Source: Leadbetterella sp964563435 (lineage in GTDB: Bacteria; Bacteroidota; Bacteroidia; Cytophagales; Spirosomataceae). Taken from it: DNA of 64,000 nucleotides. Numbering within the stretch: the stretch's first letter is position 1; each line of letters begins with the position of its first letter. This document shows, in pieces, positions 7,864 to 17,027 of the stretch. A program made the position numbers and the translations under genes. The notes below the pieces were generated by a model that made no database searches, was not told the DNA's origin, and saw only the letters and a list, made by a program, of their open reading frames with translations. The stretch spans positions 70,341-134,340 of the forward strand of contig CAZLXI010000009.1 in assembly GCA_964563435.1 (NCBI GenBank). Direction: 5' to 3'.

Positions 7864-10185
7864 TTAATTCGCCATTTCCGAAATAAACTTGATCCGCATC
7901 AGCCTCAGCTCCTCTTCGGTTACCTCCTCCTCGTAATCTTCAAATTCTTTCAGGGCGCTCCGGATGTCATCGGAAGATGAGGTCATAAAGTACTCATAAA
8001 TATCCTGTTGTTTCTCCTTGTCGATCACCTGATTGATATAGTAATCCAGATTCAGCTTGGTGCCGGAAAAGCAGATGCTTTCGATCTCTGTGATGATCTC
8101 CTCGCCCGACATCTCTTTGGCTTCGGCAATATCTTCCAGGTCGATCTTCCGGTCGATCTGCTGGATGATAAAGATCTTGGTCTTCGACTTATTTACCGTG
8201 GTTTTCACCATCAGGTCATGCGTGGTCTCGATCTCATTATCCTCCACGTATTTGTTGATCAGGTCAAGGAAAGGCTTACCGAATTTCTGTACTTTACCCA
8301 TTCCCACGCCGTTCACCTGCGCCAGCTCATTAACATTGGAAGGGTAGGTGGTGGCCATTTCCTCCAGCGACGGGTCCTGGAATACCACGTACGGCGGTAC
8401 ATTCTTTTCTTTGGCTATTTTTTTTCGTAGTGACTTTAAAAGCTCGAGCAGGGCCTGGTCTGAAGCACCTGATCCGCCGGCGTTGCCCGGGCTCTGCTGC
8501 AGTTCATCTTCGCCGCTGCCTTCGGTCTCGTTCAGGTCATGATCCTCGTGGAAGGTGATGGTGTAAGGATCTTTCAGGTAATCTGTTCCTTTTTGCGACA
8601 CTTTTACCACCCCGTAATTATCAATGTCCTTTTCGAGATAGCCAAAAACCATCAGCTGACGAATAATCGACACCCATTTGTCTGAGGCGGAAAGACGGCC
8701 GTCGGCATTGATATCCGCTTTCGGCTTTTTGTTCACCACGATGGTGTCTTCGTCATCTTCCTCTTCTTCGTCTTCGAACTTGTCTTCCAGGTCAAAGTAC
8801 TTCAGTCCTTTACCGAAATATTCCAGCTTGTTATGCTCGTAGCTCAGAATGGCCGGATTGTCTTTGGTATTGCCTGTAAGCACATCGGCAATGTGGTTGG
8901 CGGAAAAACGCTGTTCAGTTTTGAGGATGGTGCTGATCACCAGTTCCACTTCTTCTTTACCTTTAAAGGTCCTGGTAGGTTTTTTGCAGTTATCGCAGAA
9001 GCCGCAGTCTTTATCCATATGCTCCCCGAAATAGGAGAGAAGTTGTCTTCTCCGGCAGACCCCGAGTGATGAATAGGCCACCATTTCCATCAGGAGCGCT
9101 TTCGCATTATCCCTTTCGGTAACGTTCTTGTCCTTATTGAATTTCTCCAGCTTGGTAATATCATCGAGCGCATAAAACATGAGGCAGGTACCGTCGAGCC
9201 CGTCTCTTCCGCCCCGGCCGGTTTCCTGGTAATAGCCTTCCAGCGACTTGGGGGCGTCGTAATGTACCACGAAGCGTACATCCGGCTTGTCGATTCCCAT
9301 ACCGAAGGCTATGGTAGCCACGACAATGTCGCAGTTCTCATTCAGGAAGGCGTCCTGGTTTTTCATCCGGATGTCAGAGTCCAGTCCGGCATGATAAGGC
9401 AGCGCCTTGAAGCCGTTGACATTCAGCAGCTCGGCGATCTCCTCTACCTTTTTACGGCTGAGGCAATACACGATTCCCGATTTTCCCTTGTTTTGCGAAA
9501 CAAATTTGATCAGCTGCTTTTTGGCATTCTGTTTCGGACGTACCTCATAATAGAGGTTGGCCCGGTTAAAAGAGGTTTTGAAGATGACGGAATCATCCAT
9601 GTTCAGGCTCTTTTTGATGTCGAGCTGAACCTTGGGTGTAGCCGTAGCCGTCAACGCTATAATGGGGAGACTGTCGTCAATATTCTCTATGATGTCCTTG
9701 ATCTTCCGGTATTCAGGCCTGAAGTCATGCCCCCATTCCGAGATACAATGGGCCTCATCTACGGCTACAAAAGAGATTTGGGCTTTTTTCAGAAATTCCA
9801 GGTTATCTTCTTTGGTGAGCGATTCCGGTGCAATATACAGCAGTTTGCATACGCCGTTGATCACATCATTCTTTACCCTGTTCATTTCTGATTTATTCAG
9901 GGTGCTGTTCAGAAACTGGGCGTTAACACCATAGGCGGCAAGCTGATCTACCTGGTTTTTCATCAGGGCGATCAGTGGCGATATGACGATGGCCGTTCCT
10001 CCGAGAACGGTGGCCGGAAGCTGGTAGCAAAGTGACTTTCCTGCCCCTGTAGGCATGATCACAAAGGTATTCTTCCCGGAGACTACACTCCTGATAATTT
10101 TTTCCTGTTCTCCTCTAAAGTTATCGAAGCCAAAAATTTCCTTTAGGTTTTGCTTCAATCCTTGTTCTACTGATTCTGAAATCAT
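7864..10185 (-). CDS. recQ: ATP-dependent DNA helicase RecQ
   Basis: This 773-residue superfamily 2 helicase unwinds DNA 3' to 5' in recombination and fork repair. It shows Walker A MPTGAGKSLCYQL, the DEAH box VDEAHCISEWGHDFRP, motif III ALTATATPKV, and motif VI QETGRGGRDG. The zinc-binding cysteines are in CRRRQLLSYFGE and CGFCDNCKKP. An acidic linker (EDEEEEDDEDT, near 465) precedes the winged-helix region, and an HRDC domain lies around 575-650. A C-terminal extension of about 120 residues follows, as in many Bacteroidota RecQs. It is divergent from kdsD across a 154-base region. Confidence 0.95.
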   Translation of the reverse strand: MISESVEQGLKQNLKEIFGFDNFRGEQEKIIRSVVSGKNTFVIMPTGAGKSLCYQLPATVLGGTAIVISPLIALMKNQVDQLAAYGVNAQFLNSTLNKSEMNRVKNDVINGVCKLLYIAPESLTKEDNLEFLKKAQISFVAVDEAHCISEWGHDFRPEYRKIKDIIENIDDSLPIIALTATATPKVQLDIKKSLNMDDSVIFKTSFNRANLYYEVRPKQNAKKQLIKFVSQNKGKSGIVYCLSRKKVEEIAELLNVNGFKALPYHAGLDSDIRMKNQDAFLNENCDIVVATIAFGMGIDKPDVRFVVHYDAPKSLEGYYQETGRGGRDGLDGTCLMFYALDDITKLEKFNKDKNVTERDNAKALLMEMVAYSSLGVCRRRQLLSYFGEHMDKDCGFCDNCKKPTRTFKGKEEVELVISTILKTEQRFSANHIADVLTGNTKDNPAILSYEHNKLEYFGKGLKYFDLEDKFEDEEEEDDEDTIVVNKKPKADINADGRLSASDKWVSIIRQLMVFGYLEKDIDNYGVVKVSQKGTDYLKDPYTITFHEDHDLNETEGSGEDELQQSPGNAGGSGASDQALLELLKSLRKKIAKEKNVPPYVVFQDPSLEEMATTYPSNVNELAQVNGVGMGKVQKFGKPFLDLINKYVEDNEIETTHDLMVKTTVNKSKTKIFIIQQIDRKIDLEDIAEAKEMSGEEIITEIESICFSGTKLNLDYYINQVIDKEKQQDIYEYFMTSSSDDIRSALKEFEDYEEEVTEEELRLMRIKFISEMAN

Positions 10186-10248
10186 AAATAATATGACTTT
10201 TATTCGATATCTTCTGTTAAAGTATGGCTAATTTACTAAAAATTACTC

Positions 10249-10285
10249 TTCACAAATAAATTCTCTGAAAAATATTATTTGTGAA
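10249..10285. promoter_or_regulatory. Inverted repeat in the recQ-kdsD divergent control region
   Basis: TTCACAAATA at 10249-10258 is repeated exactly in inverted form (TATTTGTGAA) at 10276-10285, with 17 bases between. It lies between the two divergent starts, upstream of a -7 element for kdsD (TAATTTTG, 10307-10314). It may be an operator; no cognate regulator is evident. Confidence 0.35.
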
Positions 10286-10339
10286 AAGTTTTCGGATTTC
10301 TGAAGCTAATTTTGTACCCCAAAATGAGCTCTGAAAAAA

Positions 10340-11314
10340 GTGGAGACGAAAGTAGAGAAAAATATAATTGATATCGCCAAAAAAGTTTTACTGGATGAAT
10401 CGGAGGCTATTAAATCTTTGATAAATACAATTGACCCCGGTTTTGAGGAGGTAGTGAAAGCGATTCTGGCCTCTCGGGGGAAGGTGGTGCTGTCCGGTAT
10501 CGGGAAAAGCGCCATCATTGCTCAGAAAATTACGGCCACTTTGAATTCCACGGGTCAGAAGGCTGTTTTCATGCATGCTACAGATGCCTTACACGGTGAC
10601 CTGGGTATTATTGATGACGAAGATATCCTCCTGATCCTTTCCAAAAGCGGTAATACACCGGAGTTGAAAGTGCTGGTCCCCCTGATCCGGCGCCTGCCTA
10701 ACCGGCTGATCGCCATGGTTTCCGATACAGGCTCTTTCCTGGCCAAAAATGCCGATCATGTGATGAATGCGCATGTAGATCAGGAAGCCTGTCCCATGAA
10801 CCTGGCTCCCACCACCTCCACCACGGTATCGCTGGCGTTGGGCGATGCCCTGGCCATTTGCCTGCTGGAAGCCCGGGGCTTCAATAACCGGGATTTTGCC
10901 CGGTATCACCCGGGGGGAGCGCTCGGTAAAAAGCTTTATCTTAAAGTTTCCGACCTCTATCCCCATAATGAGGTACCGGTAGTGGGCGAAGAAGCGACCA
11001 TGGAAGAGGTAATCCTGGAAATGACCTCCAAACGGCTTGGCACCACGGCCGTTATTGACGGCGACCAGCGGCTTACCGGCATCATTACCGATGGTGACCT
11101 GCGGAGAAAATTAAAGGAAAAGAAAGATATTTTTACACTAAAAGCCATAGATTTGATGAGCAGAAACCCCAAAGTGATCTCAAAAGATGAGTTTGCCGTT
11201 AATGCGCTCAATAAAATGCAGCAGCTGAGCATCACGCAACTGGTGGTGGAAGACAGGGGCACGGTACTGGGGTTTGTACATCTTCATGACCTGCTTCGGG
11301 AGGGTCTGGTTTAA
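10340..11314 (+). CDS. kdsD: Arabinose-5-phosphate isomerase (SIS + CBS domains)
   Basis: KdsD/KpsF interconverts ribulose 5-phosphate and arabinose 5-phosphate, the first step to the KDO of lipopolysaccharide. The 324-residue product has an N-terminal SIS domain with GKVVLSGIGKSAIIAQKIT and LSKSGNTPE, the APTTSTT stretch that closes the active site, and two CBS domains in the last ~120 residues (GTTAVIDGDQRLTGIITDGD and QQLSITQLVVEDRG). The start codon is GTG at 10340; a -7 promoter element lies at 10307-10314. An ATG at 10324 opens a 15-codon frame that overlaps this start in another phase. Confidence 0.93.
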   Translation: METKVEKNIIDIAKKVLLDESEAIKSLINTIDPGFEEVVKAILASRGKVVLSGIGKSAIIAQKITATLNSTGQKAVFMHATDALHGDLGIIDDEDILLILSKSGNTPELKVLVPLIRRLPNRLIAMVSDTGSFLAKNADHVMNAHVDQEACPMNLAPTTSTTVSLALGDALAICLLEARGFNNRDFARYHPGGALGKKLYLKVSDLYPHNEVPVVGEEATMEEVILEMTSKRLGTTAVIDGDQRLTGIITDGDLRRKLKEKKDIFTLKAIDLMSRNPKVISKDEFAVNALNKMQQLSITQLVVEDRGTVLGFVHLHDLLREGLV

Positions 11315-11325
11315 AGATATAATGT

Positions 11326-12924
11326 ATGAGGAAAGTTGATTTTTTAGTGATTGGTTCCGGTATTGCCGGTCTGAGCTTTGCACTGAAGGCCGCCCAAAAG
11401 GGGAAAGTGCTGATCCTTACGAAAGTGAATGCGGATGAAACCAACACCAAATACGCGCAGGGCGGGATAGCCACGGTTTTTGATCCCGCCACCGACAGTT
11501 TTGAAAAACATATTCAGGACACGCTTATTGCCGGTGACGGTCTTTGCGACAAAGATATTGTGGAAATTGTGGTTTCCGAAGGCCCGGACCGGATCCGGGA
11601 GCTGATCGACTACGGTACCAATTTCGATAAGATGGAAACCGGCGAGTATAACCTTACCCGTGAAGGGGGGCACTCCGAAAACCGCATCCTCCATTATAAG
11701 GACATTACAGGATGGGAAATTGAAAGGGCGCTGCTTGCGCAGGTGGCTAAGCAGCCCAACATTGAAATACTGACCCACTATTTTGCCGTGGAAGTGATCA
11801 CCCAACACCATCTGGGAGAGAAGTCTCACGGTAATGTGGAGAGCTACGGGGTGTATGCCCTGAATGTGAATACCCTGGAGGTGGAGACCATCCTTTCGAA
11901 AGTGACGGTGATGGCTTCCGGCGGGGCGGGCCAGATCTATTCGTCTACCACCAATCCCGTAATCGCCACGGGTGATGGCATTGCTATGGTCTACAGGGCG
12001 GGCGGTCAGGTGCGTGACATGGAGATGATCCAGTTTCACCCCACCTCGCTATATAACCCCGGAACTTTCCCCAGCTTCCTGATCACGGAGGCGGTAAGGG
12101 GCGAAGGCGGTGTCTTGCGGGACAAGGGCGGCCGGGAGTTTATGTATGATTACGACGAGCGCGGGTCGCTGGCGCCGCGGGATATTGTGGCCCGCTCCAT
12201 TGACGCCGAAATGAAAAAGTCGGGGGAAGAGCATGTGTGGCTCGACATCACTCATAAGCCGAAGGAATTTATTCTTCAGCATTTTCCCAATATATATGAG
12301 AAATGCCTGAGCATAGGAGTGGATATTAGTAAAGACTATATCCCCGTGACCCCGGCGGCGCATTACCTCTGCGGGGGAGTATGGGTAGATGAGTTCGGCC
12401 GCACCTCCATCAGGAATCTTTATGCCTGCGGGGAATGTTCTTCCACCGGTTTGCACGGTGCCAACCGGCTGGCCTCCAATTCGCTGCTGGAAGCCGCCGT
12501 TTTTGCCAACCGAATTGCCATGAATGCCCTGGAGGTGATTGACTCACTGGACTATGAAAATAAGGTTCCGGACTGGAACGAGTTCGGAGCGGTGCAGTCG
12601 AACGAAGAGATCCTCGTTTCCCATAACACGCGGGAGCTGCAGAAAATGATGTCAGATTACGTAGGGATCGTCCGCTCGGATTTCAGGCTGGACCGTGCCG
12701 AGACCCGTATGCGGATGCTGAAAGAAGAAACCGAAGAGTTTTACCGGAAAACCAAGCTTTCCGTGAAGCTCTGTGAGCTGAGAAACCTGATCCTATGCGC
12801 CCAGATGGTCATCCTGTCGGCTAAAAAACGAAAAGAATCGCGCGGGCTGCATTATAATACGGATTACCCTTATAAGTTAGGTGGAAAACCTGAGAATACG
12901 GTGCTGCATAGGAAGGGCGAATAG
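11326..12924 (+). CDS. nadB: L-aspartate oxidase NadB
   Basis: NadB oxidises L-aspartate to iminoaspartate with FAD, the first step of NAD synthesis from aspartate. The 532-residue protein has the N-terminal FAD motif VIGSGIAGLSFALKA, then TKYAQGGIATVFD, REGGHSENRILHYKD, MIQFHPTSLYN, and GLHGANRLASNSLLEA near the end of the flavin domain. The C-terminal helical domain (about 430-532) is complete. It follows kdsD after 11 bases and probably shares its transcript. nadA and nadC are not in the window. Confidence 0.95.
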   Translation: MRKVDFLVIGSGIAGLSFALKAAQKGKVLILTKVNADETNTKYAQGGIATVFDPATDSFEKHIQDTLIAGDGLCDKDIVEIVVSEGPDRIRELIDYGTNFDKMETGEYNLTREGGHSENRILHYKDITGWEIERALLAQVAKQPNIEILTHYFAVEVITQHHLGEKSHGNVESYGVYALNVNTLEVETILSKVTVMASGGAGQIYSSTTNPVIATGDGIAMVYRAGGQVRDMEMIQFHPTSLYNPGTFPSFLITEAVRGEGGVLRDKGGREFMYDYDERGSLAPRDIVARSIDAEMKKSGEEHVWLDITHKPKEFILQHFPNIYEKCLSIGVDISKDYIPVTPAAHYLCGGVWVDEFGRTSIRNLYACGECSSTGLHGANRLASNSLLEAAVFANRIAMNALEVIDSLDYENKVPDWNEFGAVQSNEEILVSHNTRELQKMMSDYVGIVRSDFRLDRAETRMRMLKEETEEFYRKTKLSVKLCELRNLILCAQMVILSAKKRKESRGLHYNTDYPYKLGGKPENTVLHRKGE

Positions 12925-12926
12925 AC

Positions 12927-13061
12927 GGCTTTGCCTCTCTTTTCTGAACCATATAAGACATATTAGTCATATGAGTGAGCCATATAAGAAGCAAAAAAAA
13001 AGACTTATATGTAAGCTTATATGACTAATATGTCTTATATGGTTCAGAAAAAAGGCGAAGC
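12927..13061. repeat. Long REP-like inverted repeat with CATATAAG units
   Basis: A perfect 32-bp inverted repeat (arms 12941-12972 and 13019-13050) is flanked by a further 9-bp pairing (GGCTTTGCC near 12928 and GGCGAAGCC at about 13053-13061, one wobble). The arms and the centre are built from CATATAAG-like units. It lies between two same-strand genes, so it is not a simple convergent terminator. A partial, similar stretch (TCTTATATATCTTATATGC) appears near 13545-13565. This looks like a mobile or dispersed intergenic repeat. Confidence 0.75.
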
Positions 13062-13154
13062 CTAATACCCACATTTTAAAAAAAATTAACAAATATTTCA
13101 TTCATGTTTCAGGAATTATCCTGAACTTTGTGAGCGTTTTTGGATAAATTAATT

Positions 13155-13379
13155 ATGGATAAGCTCAAATACTTATTGGAAAGTAATCTTTTCGGGGTTT
13201 GTACCAGGATAGGTCAAAAACTGAATTTCTCTGCTTCTACGATCAGAAAATATTTTATCTACGCTTCATTTTTTACGTTGGGTTCCCCCGTAATTATCTA
13301 CCTTATACTGGCTTTTTGGATGGAAGTGCGTAAAACCATCCGTAACAGCAACCATCCTAGCGTTTGGGAGCTGGAATAG
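13155..13379 (+). CDS. Small PspC-domain-like membrane protein
   Basis: The product is 74 residues from the ATG at 13155 (a TTG at 13140 is less likely). It resembles the single PspC domain found as a stand-alone protein in Bacteroidota: LFGVCTRIGQKLNFSASTIR followed by one membrane segment, FTLGSPVIIYLILAFWM. PspC domains act in envelope stress sensing, but the role of the short Bacteroidota forms is not defined. It follows the long inverted repeat and is probably transcribed alone. Confidence 0.7.
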   Translation: MDKLKYLLESNLFGVCTRIGQKLNFSASTIRKYFIYASFFTLGSPVIIYLILAFWMEVRKTIRNSNHPSVWELE

Positions 13380-13578
13380 GCAGCACTTCTCCTGTACGGG
13401 ATCAGGCAGACACCTGAAAAGTATACAAACGGCTGTGTTTCTTTCAGAGTTCTTCTTTCGTATCTGTCAATATGCTTCTTCGCCTTCAGGACCTTGTGGC
13501 GTTTTTAAGCAGTCTCCGGATAACCTCAGATCCTTTTAGGTAGTCTCTTATATATCTTATATGCTTGCAGGTTTTGGT
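13380..13578. other. Intergenic region with a partial CATATAAG-type repeat
   Basis: These 199 bases separate the PspC-like gene and the end of nuoD (convergent). Near 13545-13569 is a short stretch resembling half of the repeat at 12927-13061. I see no gene or clear hairpin terminator. Confidence 0.35.
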
Positions 13579-14793
13579 TTACCGGTCCACTTCTCCCATC
13601 ACCAGGTCAAGCGAACCAATAATAGCGATCAGGTCTGCTATCAGGATACCTTTGGAAATGGCCGGCAACACAGACAGGTTATGGAAAGAGCAGGCACGGC
13701 ATTTTACCCGTACCGGGATATCACTCCTGCCGTCGGTCCGGAAAAAGAAGCCTAATTCCCCTTTCGGATTTTCCGCCCGCACATAGAAATCGGTTTCCTT
13801 CGGCCGGATCTTTTTGGGCACATAGGCCTGGGGGTCAAAATCGAGTGTACGTTTATGTTTTTTGGTAAGTTTTTCGAGGCATTGGTCGATGATGCGGAGA
13901 GACTCATGGCATTCCAGCAGACGCACATAATTCCTGTCCCAGCAGTCGCCGGTAGTGCCCATTTTTCCCTGTCCTACCGGGATATCGAACTCGATCTCGG
14001 GGTAAACGGAATAGGCATCGGTTTTCCGGAGGTCATATTTCAGCCCCGATGCCCGCAAAACAGGGCCGGTGCAACCGTAGTTAATGGCGAGGTCAAGGGG
14101 CAGGACACCCACGTTGGCCGTACGGTTGATAAAGATATGATTATCAATAATGATCTGTTCCAGTTCGGCCAGCTTGGGACGAACGTAAGCTGAAAATTCC
14201 CGGCACTTTTCTTCAAATCCCACAGGAAGATCATAGAAAAGACCGCCGATCCAGATATAATTATAAAGCAATCTTCCGCCGGATACCCATTCCAGCATGC
14301 GAAGGAGAGTTTCACGGTCGCGAAACAGCCATAAAAAGGGGGTCTGGGCACCGATATCGATGGCGTAGGTTCCTATGGCAATAAAATGGGAAGCCAGCCG
14401 GTTTAGCTCGGCCACCAGCACCCGGATGTATTCGATACGCTTAGGGAGAGTGCCCTCGATGCCCAGCATCTTTTCCACCCCCATGGCATAGGCATGTTCG
14501 GAGTTCATGGAAGCCAGGTAGTCGAGCCGGTCTACGTAAGGAATGACCTGGTTGAAAGGCATAGATTCGGCATGCTTTTCGAAGCAGCGGTGAAGATAGC
14601 CCACGTGTGGCACCACTTCACGGATCAGCTCACCGTCTGAGACCACCTCCAGGCGCAGTACACCGTGGGTAGACGGATGCTGAGGACCGAGGTTGAGGAT
14701 CATCTCCTCTTCGGCCAGATCTTCGTCTTTAAATTTCAGCGGTTCGGAATCCGTTAAATATTCAGTCCTATATTTGTATTGAACTTTCTGCAT
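13579..14793 (-). CDS. nuoD: NADH-quinone oxidoreductase subunit D, solitary copy
   Basis: NuoD is the 49-kDa-type subunit of complex I that forms part of the quinone site. The 404-residue protein has LGPQHPSTHGVLRLEV near residue 35, with the conserved His, and DRLDYLASMNSEHAYAMGVE with the conserved quinone-site Tyr, so the site looks intact. The C-terminus ends in SLDLVMGEVDR as usual, though RVKCRACSF has Cys where related proteins usually have Pro. No other nuo gene is in the 64 kb. A -7 element (TAAATTTG, 14806-14799) lies five bases before the ATG, so the mRNA is probably leaderless. Neighbours have no link to respiration. Confidence 0.9.
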   Translation of the reverse strand: MQKVQYKYRTEYLTDSEPLKFKDEDLAEEEMILNLGPQHPSTHGVLRLEVVSDGELIREVVPHVGYLHRCFEKHAESMPFNQVIPYVDRLDYLASMNSEHAYAMGVEKMLGIEGTLPKRIEYIRVLVAELNRLASHFIAIGTYAIDIGAQTPFLWLFRDRETLLRMLEWVSGGRLLYNYIWIGGLFYDLPVGFEEKCREFSAYVRPKLAELEQIIIDNHIFINRTANVGVLPLDLAINYGCTGPVLRASGLKYDLRKTDAYSVYPEIEFDIPVGQGKMGTTGDCWDRNYVRLLECHESLRIIDQCLEKLTKKHKRTLDFDPQAYVPKKIRPKETDFYVRAENPKGELGFFFRTDGRSDIPVRVKCRACSFHNLSVLPAISKGILIADLIAIIGSLDLVMGEVDR

Positions 14794-14824
14794 TACCGCA
14801 AATTTACTGTAATCATAACTTTAA

Positions 14825-15388
14825 ATGCACGAAATAGAGCCTTTTTATAATTGGAGCCGCTATTATCTTCCATACGAAGATAAGAAGAGTCCGTTTTACA
14901 GGAAAGAGATCTCTGCAACCTACGAAAATGCGGTTTATGGCTACGTTATTCATCCCGATTGGGACTTTATCGGTTCGGAAACGCTGTATGTAAAACTTTT
15001 AATGGTAAATTACCCCCTGAAATATGCGGTGATTGAGTTGATGGGGGAATGGAACGATACCCTGCATAATGATATCATGTACCTGAAACGGGGGGTGATA
15101 GACCGTTTGCTGAAGAACGGGATCCGGCAGTTTATCCTGGTCGGCGAAAACCTGTTCCAGTTTCATGGCGGAGACAGTGATTATTATGAGGAGTGGTTTG
15201 AGGATGTGGAAGACGGCTGGATCGCCCTTCTGAACCTGCGTAAATTTGTGATGGAGGAGATCGAAAAATATAAGCTGGATTATTATATGCATTTCGGTGG
15301 TACCCTGCAGATGGAAAACTGGAGGACGCTTAAGCCGGACGTGTTTTTTTCACTGGTTTCTACACTGATCCGGCGGCGGCTGGCCTGA
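14825..15388 (+). CDS. Conserved hypothetical protein of 187 residues
   Basis: I do not recognise a named family. The protein is acidic and aromatic-rich, begins MHEIEPFYNWSRYYLPYED, and has no signal peptide or membrane segment. Its middle (LMVNYPLKYAVIELMGEWND, then IRQFILVGENLFQFHGGDSD) alternates beta-strand and helix patterns, as in a Rossmann-like or STAS-like fold. It is divergent from nuoD with 31 bases between starts, and 16 bases upstream of cysE, so it probably heads the cysE-methyltransferase transcript. Confidence 0.65.
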   Translation: MHEIEPFYNWSRYYLPYEDKKSPFYRKEISATYENAVYGYVIHPDWDFIGSETLYVKLLMVNYPLKYAVIELMGEWNDTLHNDIMYLKRGVIDRLLKNGIRQFILVGENLFQFHGGDSDYYEEWFEDVEDGWIALLNLRKFVMEEIEKYKLDYYMHFGGTLQMENWRTLKPDVFFSLVSTLIRRRLA

Positions 15389-15404
15389 AACTGAACCGAA
15401 AGAT

Positions 15405-16217
15405 ATGAAGAAAGAATTTATAGACTATTTGTTTGAAAAGCACCAAAATGTACCGGATATGCCGCCCTCAAAGACCATTACAGGCTGGGCGTTGAAAGTG
15501 TTTAACCTGCTCTTTCCCGAGCGAAGTAAGGATTTTTTCAGGAGTGTGGACGAGGTGGAAGGCGAATTCTGGAACATCGGGAATGAACTAAAGTCTATCC
15601 TCAATGCTACTGCCGAATGCAGGAATTGCGGTGCGGAAGAGAAAGCAGAACGATTGGTGAAAGAAATACCGGAACTATACCGCCTGCTTTCTTCCGACCT
15701 CGAATCCATTCTGAACGGTGATCCTGCCGCCCGCTCTAAATTTGAGATCATACGGGTATATCCGGGTTTTTTTGCGATCTTTTTTTACCGGCTGGCGCAT
15801 ATTCTGCACGGGCTGGAGATCAGCTATATCCCCCGCATATTGACCGAATATGCCCATTCCCGGACCGGGATAGATATCCACCCCGGCGCCCGGATCGGCG
15901 AACATTTTTATATTGACCACGGTACGGGCGTGGTGATCGGGGAGACCACCGAGATCGGTAGTAATGTGAAGATCTACCAGGGAGTAACGCTGGGGGCTTT
16001 GTTTGTGGAAAAATATATGGCCCATACCAAGCGGCATCCCACGGTGGAGGATAACGTGATCATCTATGCCGGGGCCACGCTCCTGGGCGGGAAGACCGTC
16101 ATAGGGAAAAACAGTGTTATCGGCGGAAATGTGTGGTTGACCCGGAGTGTTCCGCCCAATTCCACGGTGTACCATAAGCCGGAAATCCAGGTGATCAATA
16201 ACGAAACCAGTATCTGA
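15405..16217 (+). CDS. cysE: Serine O-acetyltransferase (CysE/EpsC type)
   Basis: The enzyme acetylates L-serine with acetyl-CoA to O-acetylserine, the carbon acceptor for sulfide in cysteine synthesis. The 270-residue protein has a helical N-terminal half, then the left-handed beta-helix with hexapeptide repeats: IDIHPGARIGEHFYIDHGTG, VVIGETTEIGSNVKIYQGVT and NSVIGGNVWLTRSVPPNST. The His and Asp of FYIDHGTG fit the catalytic pair. The extra N-terminal length is typical of the EpsC-like group in Bacteroidota. It may connect with the sulfur-related genes further right but has no copy of their shared promoter box. Confidence 0.92.
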   Translation: MKKEFIDYLFEKHQNVPDMPPSKTITGWALKVFNLLFPERSKDFFRSVDEVEGEFWNIGNELKSILNATAECRNCGAEEKAERLVKEIPELYRLLSSDLESILNGDPAARSKFEIIRVYPGFFAIFFYRLAHILHGLEISYIPRILTEYAHSRTGIDIHPGARIGEHFYIDHGTGVVIGETTEIGSNVKIYQGVTLGALFVEKYMAHTKRHPTVEDNVIIYAGATLLGGKTVIGKNSVIGGNVWLTRSVPPNSTVYHKPEIQVINNETSI

Positions 16218-16218
16218 A

Positions 16219-16989
16219 GTGCTTATCAATTACCAGGAATACCAGGCCATGTTTGAGGTCGAAGACCGCATGTGGTGGTATAAAACCCTGCACGACAGGG
16301 TCATTGAAGAAATAAAATCCTATTCTGCAGATTACAGGGACCTGAGCGTGCTGGATGCGGGCTGCGGCACGGGCGGTCTGCTGACCCGCCTCCGGGCAGA
16401 AGGAATCAACGCCATTGAAGGTTTCGATTATAATGAGCATGCGGTAGAATTTTCGAAAAGCCGGGGACTGCCGGTAAGCCGGAAAGACATTACCGGTTTT
16501 GATTATCCCCCGGAGTCTTTTGATGTGATCATCACGGACGATGTGTTGTACCAGTTCCATGACCCGCAACTTCTGGGAGCCCTGGGCTGCATTTACCGGG
16601 CCCTGAAACCCGGTGGGATCTTTATCACCAATAATAATGCTTTTTCCGTTTTCGGCGGCATTCATGATATTGCAGTGGGAAGTAAACGGCGGTTCGTCAA
16701 AGCCGATTTTGACCGTTTCCTGGTGGGTTTTCCCGGCTTCCTGATCGTGAAAGCCACTTACTGGTCGCTGCTGCTCTCGCCCCTGATCCTGGGAGTGAGG
16801 CTGCTTCAGAAGCTTCAGCTGAAGCTGGGGTGGGTTAAGGCAGAGGAGGTACGGTCTGATGTATCCCTGCCTTCCGAAGGAGTAAACAGCTTCCTTTACC
16901 GGGTTTGTACGCTGGAAAGAAGCCTGTTAAAGCGTTCTCCTTTCGGTAGCTCTCTTTTTTTAGTCATCCGGAAAAGCGATCTATCGTAA
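16219..16989 (+). CDS. Class I SAM-dependent methyltransferase
   Basis: The 256-residue protein has motif I VLDAGCGTGGLLTRL near residue 45, IEGFDYNEHAVEF (motif II) and FDVIITDDVLYQF with LKPGGIFITNNNAF (motifs IV-VI). The N-terminal EDRMWWYKTLHDRV resembles methyltransferases that act on lipids or glycans. The start is a GTG one base after the cysE stop; no ATG occurs until residue 11. The substrate cannot be assigned. It ends 38 bases before gltX, which has its own -7 element at 16997-17004. Confidence 0.8.
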   Translation: MLINYQEYQAMFEVEDRMWWYKTLHDRVIEEIKSYSADYRDLSVLDAGCGTGGLLTRLRAEGINAIEGFDYNEHAVEFSKSRGLPVSRKDITGFDYPPESFDVIITDDVLYQFHDPQLLGALGCIYRALKPGGIFITNNNAFSVFGGIHDIAVGSKRRFVKADFDRFLVGFPGFLIVKATYWSLLLSPLILGVRLLQKLQLKLGWVKAEEVRSDVSLPSEGVNSFLYRVCTLERSLLKRSPFGSSLFLVIRKSDLS

Positions 16990-17027
16990 TAAGCCTTAAT
17001 TTTGCGGTTTGTTTGAAAAATTGATTT

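Noticed and set aside
11344..12039. 231-codon frame antisense to nadB
   Set aside because: Antisense shadow of a conserved gene with no family pattern.
15730..15750. TTAGAGCGG (reverse strand) inside cysE matching the late candidate guide
   Set aside because: Nine bases inside a conserved coding sequence, with mismatch directly after.
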